A stretch of 64,000 nucleotides of DNA from Massilia sp. WG5 (GTDB taxonomy: Bacteria; Pseudomonadota; Gammaproteobacteria; Burkholderiales; Burkholderiaceae_D). The DNA is taken from positions 930,001 through 994,000 of the forward strand of contig NZ_CP012640.2 of assembly GCF_001412595.2 (NCBI RefSeq), read 5' to 3'. The notes beneath the pieces were generated by a model. That model saw nothing but the letters and a program-made list of their open reading frames with translations. It did no database searches and was not told the origin of the DNA. Positions 45,747 through 57,033 of this stretch are shown one piece after another (positions within the stretch are counted from its first letter, which is position 1; every line of letters starts with the position of its first letter). The position numbers were made by a program, and so were the translations under genes.

Positions 45747-46237
45747 CACTGCCCCGCGCCCGCTTGACCGGATTCGTTCGCGCGGATCGTGCACATCAGT
45801 TCCGCTTCCACCGCAACCTTGCCGTCGACGCTGGCCTGGGCCTTGTACTTCCAGATGCCGCGCGAGCTGCGCAGGATCTCGACGTCCATCTTCAGCTGGT
45901 CGCCAGGCCCGACCGGACGCTTGAAGCGGCAATTGTCGATGCCGACGAAGTACACCACCGAGTTCTCGTCCGGCTTCACGTTCATGGTCATGAAGGACAG
46001 GATCGCCGCGGTCTGGGCCAGCGCCTCGACCATCAGCACGCCCGGCATCACCGGCTGGTGCGGGAAGTGGCCGTTGAAGAACTCCTCGTTCACGGTGACG
46101 TTCTTGATGGCGGTGATGGTCTTGCCCAGTTCATAGTCGACCACGCGGTCGACCAGCAGCAGCGGATAGCGGTGCGGCAGGTATTCCTTGATCTGGGTAA
46201 TGTTCAGGGTCTTGGAAGTGGTGAGCGATTCAGTCAT
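45746..46237 (-). CDS. fabZ: 3-hydroxyacyl-ACP dehydratase
   Basis: 163 residues of the hot-dog fold. The active-site His and Glu are in [30 protein letters not shown] at the N-terminus and [17 protein letters not shown] are diagnostic. It dehydrates beta-hydroxyacyl-ACP in fatty acid elongation and shares the hydroxyacyl-ACP pool with LpxA and LpxD encoded on either side. Confidence 0.97.
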   Translation of the reverse strand: MTESLTTSKTLNITQIKEYLPHRYPLLLVDRVVDYELGKTITAIKNVTVNEEFFNGHFPHQPVMPGVLMVEALAQTAAILSFMTMNVKPDENSVVYFVGIDNCRFKRPVGPGDQLKMDVEILRSSRGIWKYKAQASVDGKVAVEAELMCTIRANESGQAGAGQ

Positions 46238-47292
46238 TTTTGTTCTGTGTTGTCTGTCAGGGTTTTGATTTGCTTTTCCAGCGTGCGGATCTTCTCGCGC
46301 ATCGAAGACAGGTTGCGCACGATCGCCGCGCTGCGCTCCCACTCCGAATTCTTGGCCAGCGGGTAGAAGCCGGTGTACTGGCCCGGCTCGAGCACCGAGC
46401 GCGACACCATGCTGCCCGAGGAAATATGGACATTGTCCGCGATTTCCAGGTGGCCCAGCACCATCGCGGCGCCGCCGAAGGTGCAGTTCTTGCCGATCTT
46501 CGCGCTGCCCGCCACGCCCACGCAGCCGGCCATCGCCGTGTTGGCGCCGATATGGCAGTTGTGGCCGATCTGGATCTGGTTGTCGAGCTTGACCCCGTTC
46601 TCGATGATGGTGTCGGCCAGCGCGCCGCGGTCGATCGTGGTATTGGCGCCGACGTCGACGTCGTCGCCCAGGATCACGCGCCCGGTCTGCGGAATCTTGA
46701 TGTAGACGCCGTTCTCGCGCGCGAAGCCGAAGCCGTCGGTGCCGATCACGGATCCCGAATGCAGGATGCCGCGCTTGCCGATCCTGCAGCGCGCGTGGAA
46801 GGTCACGTTCGCGAACAGGTGGCAGTCCTCGCCGATCTCGGCGTCGGCGCCGACGAAGCAGCCGGCGTCGATCACGGCGCCCGCCGCGATCGTGGCGCCC
46901 GCCTCGACCGTCACATGCGGGCCGATGTGGGCGCCCGGGTCGACGCGCGCGCTCTCGTGCACGCTCGCGGACGGGTGCACGCCCGGCGGCTTCGGCGTTT
47001 CTTCCAGCGCGGCGAAGTACTGAGCGACGCGGGCGAAGTAGGCGTAGGGGTTGGTGGTGACGATGCGCGCGCCCTCGTAGGTGGCGGCGACGGTGGCGTC
47101 GTCCAGCGGGGCGACGATCAGCGCCGCCGCCCGGCTTTGCGCCGCCAGTGCGCGCAGTTTGCTATTGCTGAGAAAGCTGATGTGCGAAGCGTCGGCGCTG
47201 TCGAGGGGTGCGATGCCCTGGACCGCGAGGTCCGGGCTTCCCACCAGCTGTCCACCGAAGCGTTCGACCAATTCACCCAGTCGAGTGCCCAT
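46234..47292 (-). CDS. lpxD: UDP-3-O-acylglucosamine N-acyltransferase
   Basis: 352 residues. An N-terminal uridine-binding domain ([21 protein letters not shown]) precedes a long hexapeptide-repeat helix, with the catalytic His segment in [19 protein letters not shown], and a C-terminal helix (TLEKQIKTL). It adds the second acyl chain in lipid A synthesis. It overlaps fabZ by 4 bases (ATGA). A GC-rich stem-loop precedes it in the transcript. Confidence 0.96.
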   Translation of the reverse strand: MGTRLGELVERFGGQLVGSPDLAVQGIAPLDSADASHISFLSNSKLRALAAQSRAAALIVAPLDDATVAATYEGARIVTTNPYAYFARVAQYFAALEETPKPPGVHPSASVHESARVDPGAHIGPHVTVEAGATIAAGAVIDAGCFVGADAEIGEDCHLFANVTFHARCRIGKRGILHSGSVIGTDGFGFARENGVYIKIPQTGRVILGDDVDVGANTTIDRGALADTIIENGVKLDNQIQIGHNCHIGANTAMAGCVGVAGSAKIGKNCTFGGAAMVLGHLEIADNVHISSGSMVSRSVLEPGQYTGFYPLAKNSEWERSAAIVRNLSSMREKIRTLEKQIKTLTDNTEQK

Positions 47293-47335
47293 CTGGTCGT
47301 TCCGTTAAAAAATGAGAGGTAAAGGCATAATGATA

Positions 47336-47365
47336 CGCCGGCCGGGCGCATCCGTCCGGCCGGCG
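47336..47365 (-). other. GC-rich stem-loop between ompH/skp and lpxD
   Basis: CGCCGGCCGG and CCGGCCGGCG form a perfect 10-bp stem with a 10-base loop in the 93-base gap. No T run follows, so it is more likely an mRNA-processing or stability element than a terminator. Confidence 0.5.
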
Positions 47366-47385
47366 TTCGATTGAAATCCTGGCGC

Positions 47386-47919
47386 TTATTTGTCGAGCAG
47401 CTTGAGGATCTTGTCGGTGATGTCGATGCGCGGGCTGGACCAGATGGCCTCCTGCAGCACGACGTCGAGGTGTTCCTGCTCGGCCACCTGTTCGATCAGC
47501 TTGAAGGCTTTCTGGGCGATCGCCGAGCGCTCTTCGTTCTTCCGCTGCAGCAGGTCTTCATTGAATTCGCGCTGCATGCGCTGGACGTCCTTTTCCATGT
47601 CCAGCAGCTCGCGGGTGCGGCGGGTGCGGTCGATGTCGTTCAGCTTCGGCGCATCCTCGTCGAACTTCTCGCGGGCGCTCTTGAAGCGCTTGACCATGTC
47701 GTCGACCTGCTTCTGGCGCTTGGAGAATTCGGCCTGGATCTTCTCGTCCGCCGCCTTCGCCAGCCTCGATTCGGTCATCAGCCTTTCGGTGTAGATGAAA
47801 CCGATCCGGCCGGTCGGCGCCTGGGCCTGCGCCTGCGCACTCGCGTGCAGCAGCGCACCCGCGCAGACGGCGGCCAGCGCCAGGGTCCTTGGCAACGAGA
47901 CTAACGATTTATTCAACAT
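47386..47919 (-). CDS. skp: OmpH/Skp family periplasmic chaperone
   Basis: 177 residues with a signal peptide (LALAAVCAGALLHASAQA). The remainder is the long coiled-coil tentacle typical of Skp (VKRFKSAREKFDEDAPKLND ... REFNEDLLQRKNEERSAIAQ), starting with GRIGFIYTERLMTES and ending with DVVLQEAIWSSPRIDIT. It carries unfolded outer-membrane proteins to BamA, whose gene is immediately upstream in the transcript (18 bases). Confidence 0.93.
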   Translation of the reverse strand: MLNKSLVSLPRTLALAAVCAGALLHASAQAQAQAPTGRIGFIYTERLMTESRLAKAADEKIQAEFSKRQKQVDDMVKRFKSAREKFDEDAPKLNDIDRTRRTRELLDMEKDVQRMQREFNEDLLQRKNEERSAIAQKAFKLIEQVAEQEHLDVVLQEAIWSSPRIDITDKILKLLDK

Positions 47920-47937
47920 GATTCTCCGAAATCCTTG

Positions 47938-50298
47938 TCAGAAGCCGGTGCCCATCTGGAACTGGAAGCGTTCCAGGCGGTCGCCCGGCTTGGCGTTCAA
48001 GGGCTTAGCATAACTCAACTTGAGCGGACCCACCGGGGAAATCCACGACAGGCCGATACCCGCCGAGTAGCGCAGCTGGTCGAGGCGCATGCGCTGGCCT
48101 TCCTGGTAGACCTGGCCGCCGTCGGCGAAGGTGAACCAGCGCAGCGAGCGGTCGGTGCCGCTGCCCGGGAACGGGAACTGCAGCTCGGCGTTGCCGATCA
48201 CGCGGCGCGCGCCGCCCAGGGCGTCCAGGGTGAACGGGTCGACCAGGCCCAGCGAGGAACTCTCGTAGCCGCGCACCGAACCGATGCCGCCGCCGTAGAA
48301 GTTCTTGAAGACCGGGTAGGCATGGCCCTGCAGGCCGCCGCCGATGTCCAGCTCGCCCTTCAGGGCCAGCGTCATCCAGCGCGTCAGCGGACGGTACCAC
48401 TGGTGTTCGTAGATGGCGCGGTAGTACTTGGCGTCGCCCAGCAGGTCGATCTCGAGGTTGGCGCGCTGGTAGCGGCCGCGGGTCGGCGTGACGGCGCTGT
48501 CGCGCGAATCGCGGCCCCAGGCCACGGTCAGCGGGATCGCGTTGGTGGTCGCGCTGCCGATACCGGTGCCCTTGGTCGCCGGGTCGGCCGCGTTCTGCTT
48601 GACGAATTCCTTGTACAGGGTCGGCGAGCTGCTGTCGGTTTCCAGCTTGGTGCGTTCGAGGCCGGCGCCGAAGTACACGGTGTCGGTCTCGGAGAACGGC
48701 ACGCCGAAGGTCAGGTTGCCGCCCATCTGGCGCACGGTGTAGGAACCGATGTTCAGCGCCGGCGGACGCGAGGTGCGCAGGTAGAGCTGGAAGGCGCGCG
48801 ACACGCCTTCGTCGGTGAAGTACGGGTTGGTCTGCGCGAACGAGATCGTGCGGTTGTACTTGCTGGTGTTCAGCTCGACGCCGACCGTGTTGCCGCTGCC
48901 GGCGAAGTTAGCCTGGGTGACCGAGGCCGTGAAGGTGAACTTCTCGGCCTGCGAGAACGCGCCGCCGATCATGAAGTTACCGGTCGGTTTTTCGGTGACC
49001 GCGATGTTGACGTCGACCTGGTCGGTGGTGCCCTGGGATTCCGGGGTCTCGACGGTCACGTCCTTGAAGTAGCCGAGGCGGTCGACGCGGTCGCGCGACA
49101 GCTTCACGCGGTTCGGGTCGTACCACGAGCTCTCGAACTGGCGGAATTCGCGGCGGATCACTTCGTCGCGGGTAATGGTATTGCCCGAGATCGTCATGTG
49201 GCGCACGTAGGCGCGCTTGCCCGGGTCGACCATGAAGGTGAACGCGACTTCGTGCTTGGCCTGGTTGATGTCCGGGTTGGCGTTGACGTTCGCGAAGGCG
49301 TAGCCGAAGCTCGCCAGGCGCTCGGAGATGCGCTTGTTCGAGGCTTCCAGCAGTTCGCCCGAATAAGTCTGGCCCGGACGCAGCAGGATCAGCTGCTTCA
49401 GTTCTTCGGCGCGGCCGAAGGTCTCGCCTTCCAGCTTGATGCCGGTGACGGTGTACTTCTCGCCCTCGGTGATGTTGATCGTGAGGTAGATTTCCTTCTT
49501 GTCCGGGGTGATCGCGACCTGGGTCGATTCGACCGTCGCTTCCAGGTAGCCGTGGTTGGCGTACCAGGACTTGATCGCTTCCAGGTCGCCGGTCAGCTTC
49601 TGCTTGGAATACTGGTCGGCCTTCGAGTACCAGGTGAACCAGCCCGAGGTGTTCAGCTGCAGCAGTTCGCGCAGCTGCTTGTCGGAGAAGGCCTTGTTGC
49701 CGATGATGTTGATGCCCTTGATCTTGGCGACATCGCCTTCGTCGACGTTGAACATGATCGTCACGCGGTTGCGCTCGATCGGGGTCACGGTGGTGGTGAT
49801 CTTCACGCCGTACAGGCCGTGCGACAGGTACTGGCGCTTCAGCTCCTGCTCGGCGCGGTCGACCGATGCCTTGTCGAAGATCTTGGTTTCGCCGACGCCG
49901 ATTTCCTTCAGCGCCTTGACCAGCATATCCTTCTCGAATTCCTTGGTGCCGGTGAAGTCGACGCTCGAAATCGCCGGACGCTCTTCGACCAGCACCACCA
50001 GCACGCCGTTCTCTTCTTCCAGGCGCACGTCCTTGAAGAAGCCGGTTGCATACAGGGCCTTGATCGCTGCGGTGCCCTTGTCGTCGTCGAAGGTTTCGCC
50101 GACGCGTACCGGCAGGTAGCTGAACACCGTGCCTGCCTCGGTGCGCTGGATGCCTTCGACCCGGATGTCCTTCACCACGAAAGGAGCCACGGCGGAAGCG
50201 TGGCCGGCGCACAGGGCCAGCACGGCGGCGCCGATCAGACTGCGGCGGGAAGGCATGGCGAAGCGGGGCAAGGCAGGACGATCAGAGTGTAATTTCAT
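47938..50298 (-). CDS. bamA: Outer-membrane protein assembly factor BamA
   Basis: 786 residues. A signal peptide (LIGAAVLALCAGHASA) is followed by five POTRA domains (from FVVKDIRVEGIQRTE, about residues 40-440) and a C-terminal Omp85 barrel with the conserved loop segment GGGIGSVRGYESSSLG and ending in FQFQMGTGF (terminal Phe). It folds beta-barrel proteins into the outer membrane. The order rseP-bamA-skp-lpxD is the standard one. Confidence 0.97.
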   Translation of the reverse strand: MKLHSDRPALPRFAMPSRRSLIGAAVLALCAGHASAVAPFVVKDIRVEGIQRTEAGTVFSYLPVRVGETFDDDKGTAAIKALYATGFFKDVRLEEENGVLVVLVEERPAISSVDFTGTKEFEKDMLVKALKEIGVGETKIFDKASVDRAEQELKRQYLSHGLYGVKITTTVTPIERNRVTIMFNVDEGDVAKIKGINIIGNKAFSDKQLRELLQLNTSGWFTWYSKADQYSKQKLTGDLEAIKSWYANHGYLEATVESTQVAITPDKKEIYLTINITEGEKYTVTGIKLEGETFGRAEELKQLILLRPGQTYSGELLEASNKRISERLASFGYAFANVNANPDINQAKHEVAFTFMVDPGKRAYVRHMTISGNTITRDEVIRREFRQFESSWYDPNRVKLSRDRVDRLGYFKDVTVETPESQGTTDQVDVNIAVTEKPTGNFMIGGAFSQAEKFTFTASVTQANFAGSGNTVGVELNTSKYNRTISFAQTNPYFTDEGVSRAFQLYLRTSRPPALNIGSYTVRQMGGNLTFGVPFSETDTVYFGAGLERTKLETDSSSPTLYKEFVKQNAADPATKGTGIGSATTNAIPLTVAWGRDSRDSAVTPTRGRYQRANLEIDLLGDAKYYRAIYEHQWYRPLTRWMTLALKGELDIGGGLQGHAYPVFKNFYGGGIGSVRGYESSSLGLVDPFTLDALGGARRVIGNAELQFPFPGSGTDRSLRWFTFADGGQVYQEGQRMRLDQLRYSAGIGLSWISPVGPLKLSYAKPLNAKPGDRLERFQFQMGTGF

Positions 50299-50352
50299 TG
50301 CTTAGGTCAATGGGTCAGTCATTTGGACGAACTTCGTATTCTGCGCCGGGTA

Positions 50353-51696
50353 TCAGAACAGCCGCACCAGGTCGTTGAAGACGGCGAGCGCCATCAGCAT
50401 GAGCATCAGGCCGAACCCCGCGATCTGCGCGATCTCGCCGATACGTGCGGACAGGGGGCGCCCGGTTAAAACTTCCAGCGAATAATACAGCAATTGGCCG
50501 CCATCCAGAACGGGAATTGGTAACAGATTCATTACACCCAGGCTCAGGCTGATGAAGGCCAGCATCTCGATATAGGTCGCAAAGCCGGCGCCGGCGGCCT
50601 GTCCGGCGACGCCGGCGATGGTGATCGGACCCGACACGTTCTTCAGCGAGACTTCGCCGGTCAGCATCTTGCCGATCATCTTGAGGGTCGTCACGCTGCC
50701 GTCCCAGGCCCGTCCGGCGCCCTTGGCGACGGCCTCGAGCGGACCGGCCTTGACCGTCACCATCTCGGGCGCCTGCGCCACCATCAGCTTGACGATGCCG
50801 GCGCCGCTTGCCGGATCGCGCTCCGGCGTGATCGGCAGGCGCAGCAGCTGGCCGGCGCGCAGCACGTCCAGCTGCAGGGTGCGTCCGGCGGCGCCGCGCA
50901 CGGCCTCGATGAAGTCGATGCCGTCCGTGACCGGCTTGCCGTCGATCGCCACCGCCAGGTCGCCCGGCTGCAGGCCGGCGCGGGCCGCGGCGCCGCCCGG
51001 GATCACCTTGTCGACCGCCGGCCGCGGGCGCCACATCTGCATGCCGAGCTGCTTCATCACATCGACGTCGCCGTCCGGATTCAGGCGCGCCATGGCGGCG
51101 GCCGGGATCACGGCGCGGTAGCTGCCGCCGCCCTGCCCGTGCAGGGTCAGTTCGGCGTCGCGCTTGTCGAGGGCGGCGCGCACGATCTCCCAGCGCAGGT
51201 CGCCCCAGGCCGTTACCGGCTGGCCATTGACCGCGCTGACGCTGTCGCCGCCGCGCACGCCGGCCAGGTAGACCGGGGTGTCCGGCTGCATGGCGCGCAG
51301 GCGCGTGCCCGGCTCTTCCTTGCCGGCCATGAACAGGCCCGCCATCAGCAGGATCGCCAGCAGGAAGTTGACTGCCGGCCCGGCGGCGATGATGGCGATG
51401 CGCTTCCACACGTTCTGGCGCGTGAACTCGCGCGCTTCCTCGCTGGCGTCGACCGGGGAGGTAGCAGGGTCGCGGCTGTCGACCAGCTTGACGTAGCCGC
51501 CCAGCGGCAGCATCGAGACCGCCCATTCGGTCTGGTCGCGGCCGATACGGCGCGACCACACCACCCTGCCCATGCCGATCGAGAAGCGGCGCACCTTGAC
51601 GCCGCACAGGCGCGCCACGAAGTAGTGGCCCAGTTCGTGGATGATGATCAGCGGTCCCAGGCCAAGCAGGAAACCGATCAGGATATGGGCGAGCAT
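50353..51696 (-). CDS. rseP: RIP zinc metalloprotease RseP
   Basis: 447 residues. The zinc site IIHELGHYFVARL lies in the first membrane helix, the third zinc ligand in NLLPIPVLDGGQLL. Two PDZ domains lie between (YLAGVRGGDSVSAVNG and ARAGLQPGDLAVAIDG). It performs site-2 cleavage of anti-sigma factors such as RseA and removes signal peptide remnants. ATG 51696; dxr ends 5 bases before it. Confidence 0.96.
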   Translation of the reverse strand: MLAHILIGFLLGLGPLIIIHELGHYFVARLCGVKVRRFSIGMGRVVWSRRIGRDQTEWAVSMLPLGGYVKLVDSRDPATSPVDASEEAREFTRQNVWKRIAIIAAGPAVNFLLAILLMAGLFMAGKEEPGTRLRAMQPDTPVYLAGVRGGDSVSAVNGQPVTAWGDLRWEIVRAALDKRDAELTLHGQGGGSYRAVIPAAAMARLNPDGDVDVMKQLGMQMWRPRPAVDKVIPGGAAARAGLQPGDLAVAIDGKPVTDGIDFIEAVRGAAGRTLQLDVLRAGQLLRLPITPERDPASGAGIVKLMVAQAPEMVTVKAGPLEAVAKGAGRAWDGSVTTLKMIGKMLTGEVSLKNVSGPITIAGVAGQAAGAGFATYIEMLAFISLSLGVMNLLPIPVLDGGQLLYYSLEVLTGRPLSARIGEIAQIAGFGLMLMLMALAVFNDLVRLF

Positions 51697-51700
51697 GGCG

Positions 51701-52879
51701 TCAGGTCCGCGCGAGGGTAGCGACGATCCGGCCGGCGGCCTGGCGCGCATGCGCGTCCTGGGCCAGCACCGCCTCGATGCTGGAGGCGGCGCCGTGCGGC
51801 TCCTCGTCCATCACGCGGCGCAGCACGCGGTCGATGTCGCGGAAACCGATGCGGCGATCGAGGAAAGCCTGCACCGCGACTTCGTTGGCGGCGTTCAGCA
51901 GCGCCGGTGCGGTGCCGCCCGCGCGCAGGGCGTCGAAGGCCAGGCCCAGGCAGGGGAAGCGTTCCAGGCTGGGCGCGTGGAACTCCAGCGCCGCCATGGC
52001 GGTGAGATCGAGCTGCGCCACGCCGGAGGCGATCCGTTTGGGGAAGGCCAGCGCGTGGGCGATCGGGGTGCGCATGTCGGGGTTGCCGAGCTGGGCCAGC
52101 ACCGAACCGTCCACGTAGGACACCATCGAATGGATCACGCTTTGCGGATGGATCACCACCTCGATCAGTTCGGCAGGCGCGCCGAACAGCCAGTGGGCCT
52201 CGATCACTTCCAGGCCCTTGTTCATCATGGTGGCGGAGTCGACCGAGATCTTGCGGCCCATCGACCAGTTCGGGTGCTTGCAGGCTTCTTCCGGCGTCAC
52301 CTGCTCCAGGGTCGCCACCTCGCGCTTGAGGAAGGGGCCGCCGGAAGCGGTGAGCAGGATCTTGGCCACGCCGGCCGCGCCGGGCTGGCGGGCGTAATGG
52401 CTCGGGAGCGACTGGAAGATCGCGTTGTGCTCGCTGTCGATCGGCAGCAGGGTCGCCTTGTGCTCGCGCACCGCGTCCATGAAGAGCTGGCCGGACATCA
52501 CCAGCGCTTCCTTGTTGGCCAGCAGGACCTTCTTGCCGGCGCGGGCGGCGGCCAGGGTCGGCGCCAGGCCGGCGGCGCCGACGATGGCGGCCATCACGGT
52601 GTCGGTGGCGCTGCTCGCCGAAATCTCGCACAGGGCCTGTTCGCCCCAGGAGACGTCGGTCGGCAGGTCGGCGATCAGGCCGGCCAGGCGCGCGGCGGCC
52701 TCGGGCGAGCCGACCACGGCGCGCGCCGGGCGGTGAATGCGGCACTGGGCCGCAAGCTCGTCGACGCGGCTGTGCGCGCTCAGCGCGTGGACTTCGTATT
52801 TGTCGGGGTGGCGCCCGAGCACGTCGAGGGTCGAGGCGCCGATCGAGCCGGTGGCGCCCAGGATGGTTACGCGTTGCAT
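51701..52879 (-). CDS. dxr: 1-deoxy-D-xylulose 5-phosphate reductoisomerase
   Basis: 392 residues. The NADPH-binding [15 protein letters not shown] at the N-terminus, [10 protein letters not shown], the metal/substrate loop LTASGGPF, and [19 protein letters not shown] are all present. It makes methylerythritol 4-phosphate, the committed step of the MEP isoprenoid pathway that feeds UppS nearby. Confidence 0.97.
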   Translation of the reverse strand: MQRVTILGATGSIGASTLDVLGRHPDKYEVHALSAHSRVDELAAQCRIHRPARAVVGSPEAAARLAGLIADLPTDVSWGEQALCEISASSATDTVMAAIVGAAGLAPTLAAARAGKKVLLANKEALVMSGQLFMDAVREHKATLLPIDSEHNAIFQSLPSHYARQPGAAGVAKILLTASGGPFLKREVATLEQVTPEEACKHPNWSMGRKISVDSATMMNKGLEVIEAHWLFGAPAELIEVVIHPQSVIHSMVSYVDGSVLAQLGNPDMRTPIAHALAFPKRIASGVAQLDLTAMAALEFHAPSLERFPCLGLAFDALRAGGTAPALLNAANEVAVQAFLDRRIGFRDIDRVLRRVMDEEPHGAASSIEAVLAQDAHARQAAGRIVATLART

Positions 52880-52889
52880 GGGGAACCTC

Positions 52890-53716
52890 TTAAAGCCTGG
52901 AGCCGATCAAGGCTGCGAGCGGCAAGACAGGGATCAGGGCGTCGATCCGGTCGAGGACGCCACCGTGGCCGGGCAGCAGGTTGCTGCTGTCCTTCATGCC
53001 GGCGCGGCGCTTGAGCTGGGATTCGAACAGGTCGCCGACGACGCTGGCGGCGACCATCAGGACCAGGATGGCCAGCAGCGCCGGCCAGCCGAAGCTGGCG
53101 GCGACGCGCGCGGCGAAGGTGTCGGCGAAGGCCGCGCCGCCGAAGCGCACCGAGAGTGCGCCCAGCACCAGCACGGCGATGCCGCCGCCGATCGCGCCCT
53201 CCCAGGATTTGCCCGGCGAGATCGAGGGCGCCAGCTTGCGCTTGCCGAAGGCCTTGCCGGAGAAATAGGCGCCGATGTCGGCCACCCAGACGATCGCCAT
53301 CACCGACAGCAGGAACAGGGGCGAGTGCGAGAACAGCACCACGATGGCGACGAAGCAGCCGAAGATCGCGAAGCCGTAGACCAGGCTCAGCAGGGTATTC
53401 GAGGGACTGCCCAGCGGCGGCAGGCCGAACTTCAGCGAGGGCGCGAAGCGGGCGATCCACAGCGCCAGGCTGAGCGCGGCCCAGAAGGCGGCATTCATGT
53501 GCCCGCTCAGCATCGAGGTGGCGAACACCGCGGTCCAGACCAGGGCGATGATGTGGGCGCTGGCGGTGCCGGGATTGAACAGCCGCACGCATTCCCAGAC
53601 CGCGGCGCCGAAGAACACCGTCGCCACCACCGCGAACGCCGCGAAGTTATTGAAATACAGGACCGGCAGCAGGACTGCCAGCAGGACGATTGCGGTGATG
53701 ACGCGGGTTTTCAGCA

Positions 53717-53717
<1 letters not shown>
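52890..53717 (-). CDS. cdsA: Phosphatidate cytidylyltransferase
   Basis: 275 residues with about eight membrane helices. The CDP-alcohol signature is seen as [12 protein letters not shown] (about residue 182), [19 protein letters not shown] and the C-terminal [11 protein letters not shown] with the metal-binding Asp pair. It makes CDP-diacylglycerol for phospholipids. It overlaps uppS by one base. Confidence 0.95.
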
Positions 53718-54475
<758 letters not shown>

Positions 54476-54577
54476 AAATCTGGCCGGAATCGGCGGTAAA
54501 AACGAGGCGCCGGCACGGGCGAACCCGGCCGGCGTGCACGGTAGCAAAGGCAGGCGCAAGGGCGCCCTGCCCGCGGC

Positions 54578-55138
54578 TTACACCGTCATGATTTCCTTCT
54601 CTTTGTCGGCAACGAGCTTGTCGATGTCGACGACGGCTTTGTCGGTCAGCTTCTGGATCTCGTCCTGGGCGCGGCGCTCGTCATCTTCCGAGATGGCCTT
54701 GTCCTTGATCAGCTTCTTCAACTGTTCATTGGCGTCGCGGCGCACGTTACGCACGGCGATCTTGGCGTCTTCGGCTTCCGACTTGGCCAGTTTGACCATT
54801 TCCTTGCGGCGCTCTTCGGTCAGGGCCGGGGTCGGCACGCGGACCATGTCGCCGAAGGTCGACGGGTTCAGGCCGAGGTCGGAGTCGCGGATCGCTTTCT
54901 CGACGGTGCTCAGCATCTTCTTTTCGTAGGGCTGGACACCGATGGTGCGGGCGTCGATCAGCGTCAGGTTGGCAACCATCGGCAGCGCGGTGGGGGAACC
55001 GTAGTAATCCACCATCACATGGTCGAGGATGCCGGTGTGGGCGCGGCCGGTGCGGACCTTGGCCAGGTCGGCCTTCAGGGTTTCGATGGACTTGGCCATC
55101 TTGTCCTGGGCATTTTTCTTCACGTCAGCGACGGACAT
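54578..55138 (-). CDS. frr: Ribosome recycling factor
   Basis: 186 residues, normal length. The three-helix bundle is recognisable from [35 protein letters not shown] and [20 protein letters not shown]. It splits post-termination ribosomes together with EF-G. It lies 32 bases after pyrH, in the conserved rpsB-tsf-pyrH-frr order. Confidence 0.98.
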   Translation of the reverse strand: MSVADVKKNAQDKMAKSIETLKADLAKVRTGRAHTGILDHVMVDYYGSPTALPMVANLTLIDARTIGVQPYEKKMLSTVEKAIRDSDLGLNPSTFGDMVRVPTPALTEERRKEMVKLAKSEAEDAKIAVRNVRRDANEQLKKLIKDKAISEDDERRAQDEIQKLTDKAVVDIDKLVADKEKEIMTV

Positions 55139-55170
55139 GCTGCTCTCCTGTTTTTGCTAAATAACGAATT

Positions 55171-55887
55171 TTAAACGTGTACCAGTGTACCCTCGTCTTC
55201 ACCCATGATCACGCGCTTGAGCGCGCCGGGCTTGACGATCGAGAACACCTTGATCGGCAGCTTCTGGTCGCGGCACAGGGCGAACGCGGTGGCGTCCATC
55301 ACCTGCAGGTGCTTGGCGATCGCTTCATCGAAGGTGATCGACTCGTAGCGCGTAGCGTGCGGATCCTTCTTCGGATCGGCAGTATATACGCCATCGACCT
55401 TGGTTGCCTTCAAAACAATCTCGGCCGAGATTTCGGAACCACGCAGCGCGGCTGCGGTGTCGGTGGTGAAGAAGGGATTGCCGGTACCGGCGGCGAACAC
55501 GACCACCTTGCCTTCCTCGAGGTACTGCAGGGCTTTCGGGCGCACATAGGGCTCGACCACCTGCTCGATGCCGATCGCCGACATCACGCGCGCGGTGATG
55601 CCCTGCTGGCGCATGGCGTCGGCCAGGGCCAGCGCATTCATGACGGTGGCCAGCATGCCCATGTAGTCGGCGGTCGCGCGGTCCATGCCCTGCGCGCCCG
55701 GCGCCACGCCGCGGAAGATGTTGCCGCCGCCAATCACGACTGCCAGTTCCACGCCCAGCTTCGACACTTCCGCGACGTCGGCGACCATGCGCTCGATGGT
55801 GGCGCGGTTGATGCCGAACTGATCGTCGCCCATCAGCGCTTCGCCAGACAGTTTGAGAAGGACTCGTTGGTAGGCGGGTTTGGTCAT
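55171..55887 (-). CDS. pyrH: UMP kinase
   Basis: 238 residues of the amino-acid kinase fold: [43 protein letters not shown] and [16 protein letters not shown]. It phosphorylates UMP and is regulated by GTP and UTP in the family. ATG 55887 follows GGAGCCCATTC; a short upstream extension in frame lacks family similarity. Confidence 0.97.
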   Translation of the reverse strand: MTKPAYQRVLLKLSGEALMGDDQFGINRATIERMVADVAEVSKLGVELAVVIGGGNIFRGVAPGAQGMDRATADYMGMLATVMNALALADAMRQQGITARVMSAIGIEQVVEPYVRPKALQYLEEGKVVVFAAGTGNPFFTTDTAAALRGSEISAEIVLKATKVDGVYTADPKKDPHATRYESITFDEAIAKHLQVMDATAFALCRDQKLPIKVFSIVKPGALKRVIMGEDEGTLVHV

Positions 55888-55971
55888 GAATGGGCTCCTG
55901 GATGTTAGATGATTCGAATTCGGGTACAACTGATGCGGCGGCGTCCGGGCTCATGACCTGGACGCCCCTGC

Positions 55972-55994
55972 AAAAACGGGCCTTTCGGCCCGTC
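55972..55994 (-). terminator. Terminator after tsf
   Basis: On the minus strand ACGGGCC-GAAA-GGCCCGT is followed by TTTTT, 19 bases after the tsf stop and before pyrH. Confidence 0.88.
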
Positions 55995-56012
55995 TTCTTT
56001 ATCTACTGCTGA

Positions 56013-56921
56013 TTACTGCTTGGCTGCGGCCATCTGGGCTGCAACTTCCGCTGCAAAGTCGTCGACTTTCTTCTCGATGCCTTCGCCCACCACGTACATG
56101 GTGAATGCCTTGACGCTGGCGTTGTTCGCCTTCAGCATCTGCTCGATGCTCTGCTTGTCGTTCTTCACGAAAGCCTGGTTGAACAGCGACACTTCCTTCA
56201 GGTACTTCTGCACCGAGCCGTCGATACGCTTGGCGACGATCTCTTCCGATTGCGGCTGCTTGCCCGCGGCGACAGCGGCGTCCGCGTCTTCCTTGGCTTT
56301 CAGCTGGGCAACCGAACGCTCTTTCTCGATCAGTTCGGCCGGCACTTGCTCGGACGACAGGGCGACCGGCTTCATCGCGGCGATGTGCATGGCGACGTCC
56401 TTGCCCACTTGCTCGTCGGCGCCGTCGTAGTCGACGATCACGCCGATGCGCGCGCCGTGCAGGTAGGAAGCCAGCTTGCCGGTGGTTTCGAAGCGCTGGA
56501 AACGACGCACGGTCATATTCTCGCCGATTTTACCGATCAGTGCCGTACGCACGTCGTCGAAGGTCTTGCCGTCGACCGGCAGGGCGGCCAGGGCAGCGAC
56601 GTCGGCCGGGTTGTTCTCGGCGACCAGCTTGGCAGCCAGGTTGGCCATGGCCATGAATTCGTCGTTCTTGGCGACGAAGTCGGTTTCGCTGTTGATTTCC
56701 ACCAGCGCGCCGATGTTGCCGGCAACGTAAGCCGTCACCACGCCTTCGGCGGTGATGCGCGACGCTGCCTTCGAAGCCTTGCCGCCCAGCTTGACGCGCA
56801 GGATCTCTTCGGCACGGGCCATGTCGCCTTCGGCTTCGTTCAGTGCCTTCTTGCACTCCATCATCGGGGCATCGGTCTTGGCGCGCAGTTCGCCAACCAT
56901 CGCTGCAGTAATCGCTGCCAT
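56013..56921 (-). CDS. tsf: Translation elongation factor Ts
   Basis: 302 residues. The N-terminal UBA-like domain has [19 protein letters not shown]. The core has [13 protein letters not shown] and VVGEGIEKK near the end. It exchanges GDP on EF-Tu. ATG 56921 follows TTAGGAGAAATGAC. It follows rpsB but is separated from it by a terminator-like hairpin. Confidence 0.98.
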   Translation of the reverse strand: MAAITAAMVGELRAKTDAPMMECKKALNEAEGDMARAEEILRVKLGGKASKAASRITAEGVVTAYVAGNIGALVEINSETDFVAKNDEFMAMANLAAKLVAENNPADVAALAALPVDGKTFDDVRTALIGKIGENMTVRRFQRFETTGKLASYLHGARIGVIVDYDGADEQVGKDVAMHIAAMKPVALSSEQVPAELIEKERSVAQLKAKEDADAAVAAGKQPQSEEIVAKRIDGSVQKYLKEVSLFNQAFVKNDKQSIEQMLKANNASVKAFTMYVVGEGIEKKVDDFAAEVAAQMAAAKQ

Positions 56922-56964
56922 GTCATTTCTCCTAAATAGGTTTGTTCTTGCTGAATCTGCTTGC

Positions 56965-57003
56965 AAAAAAGGGCGCTCGATACAGGCTCGGCGCCCCTTT
57001 TCT
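56965..57003 (-). terminator. Terminator-like hairpin between rpsB and tsf
   Basis: GGGCGC and GCGCCC arms with a 14-base loop, followed on the minus strand by TTTTTT. It lies about 31 bases after the rpsB stop and probably lowers tsf transcription relative to rpsB. Confidence 0.75.
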
Positions 57004-57033
57004 TACTCCGACGGGCTCAACACCCGTCAGGCA

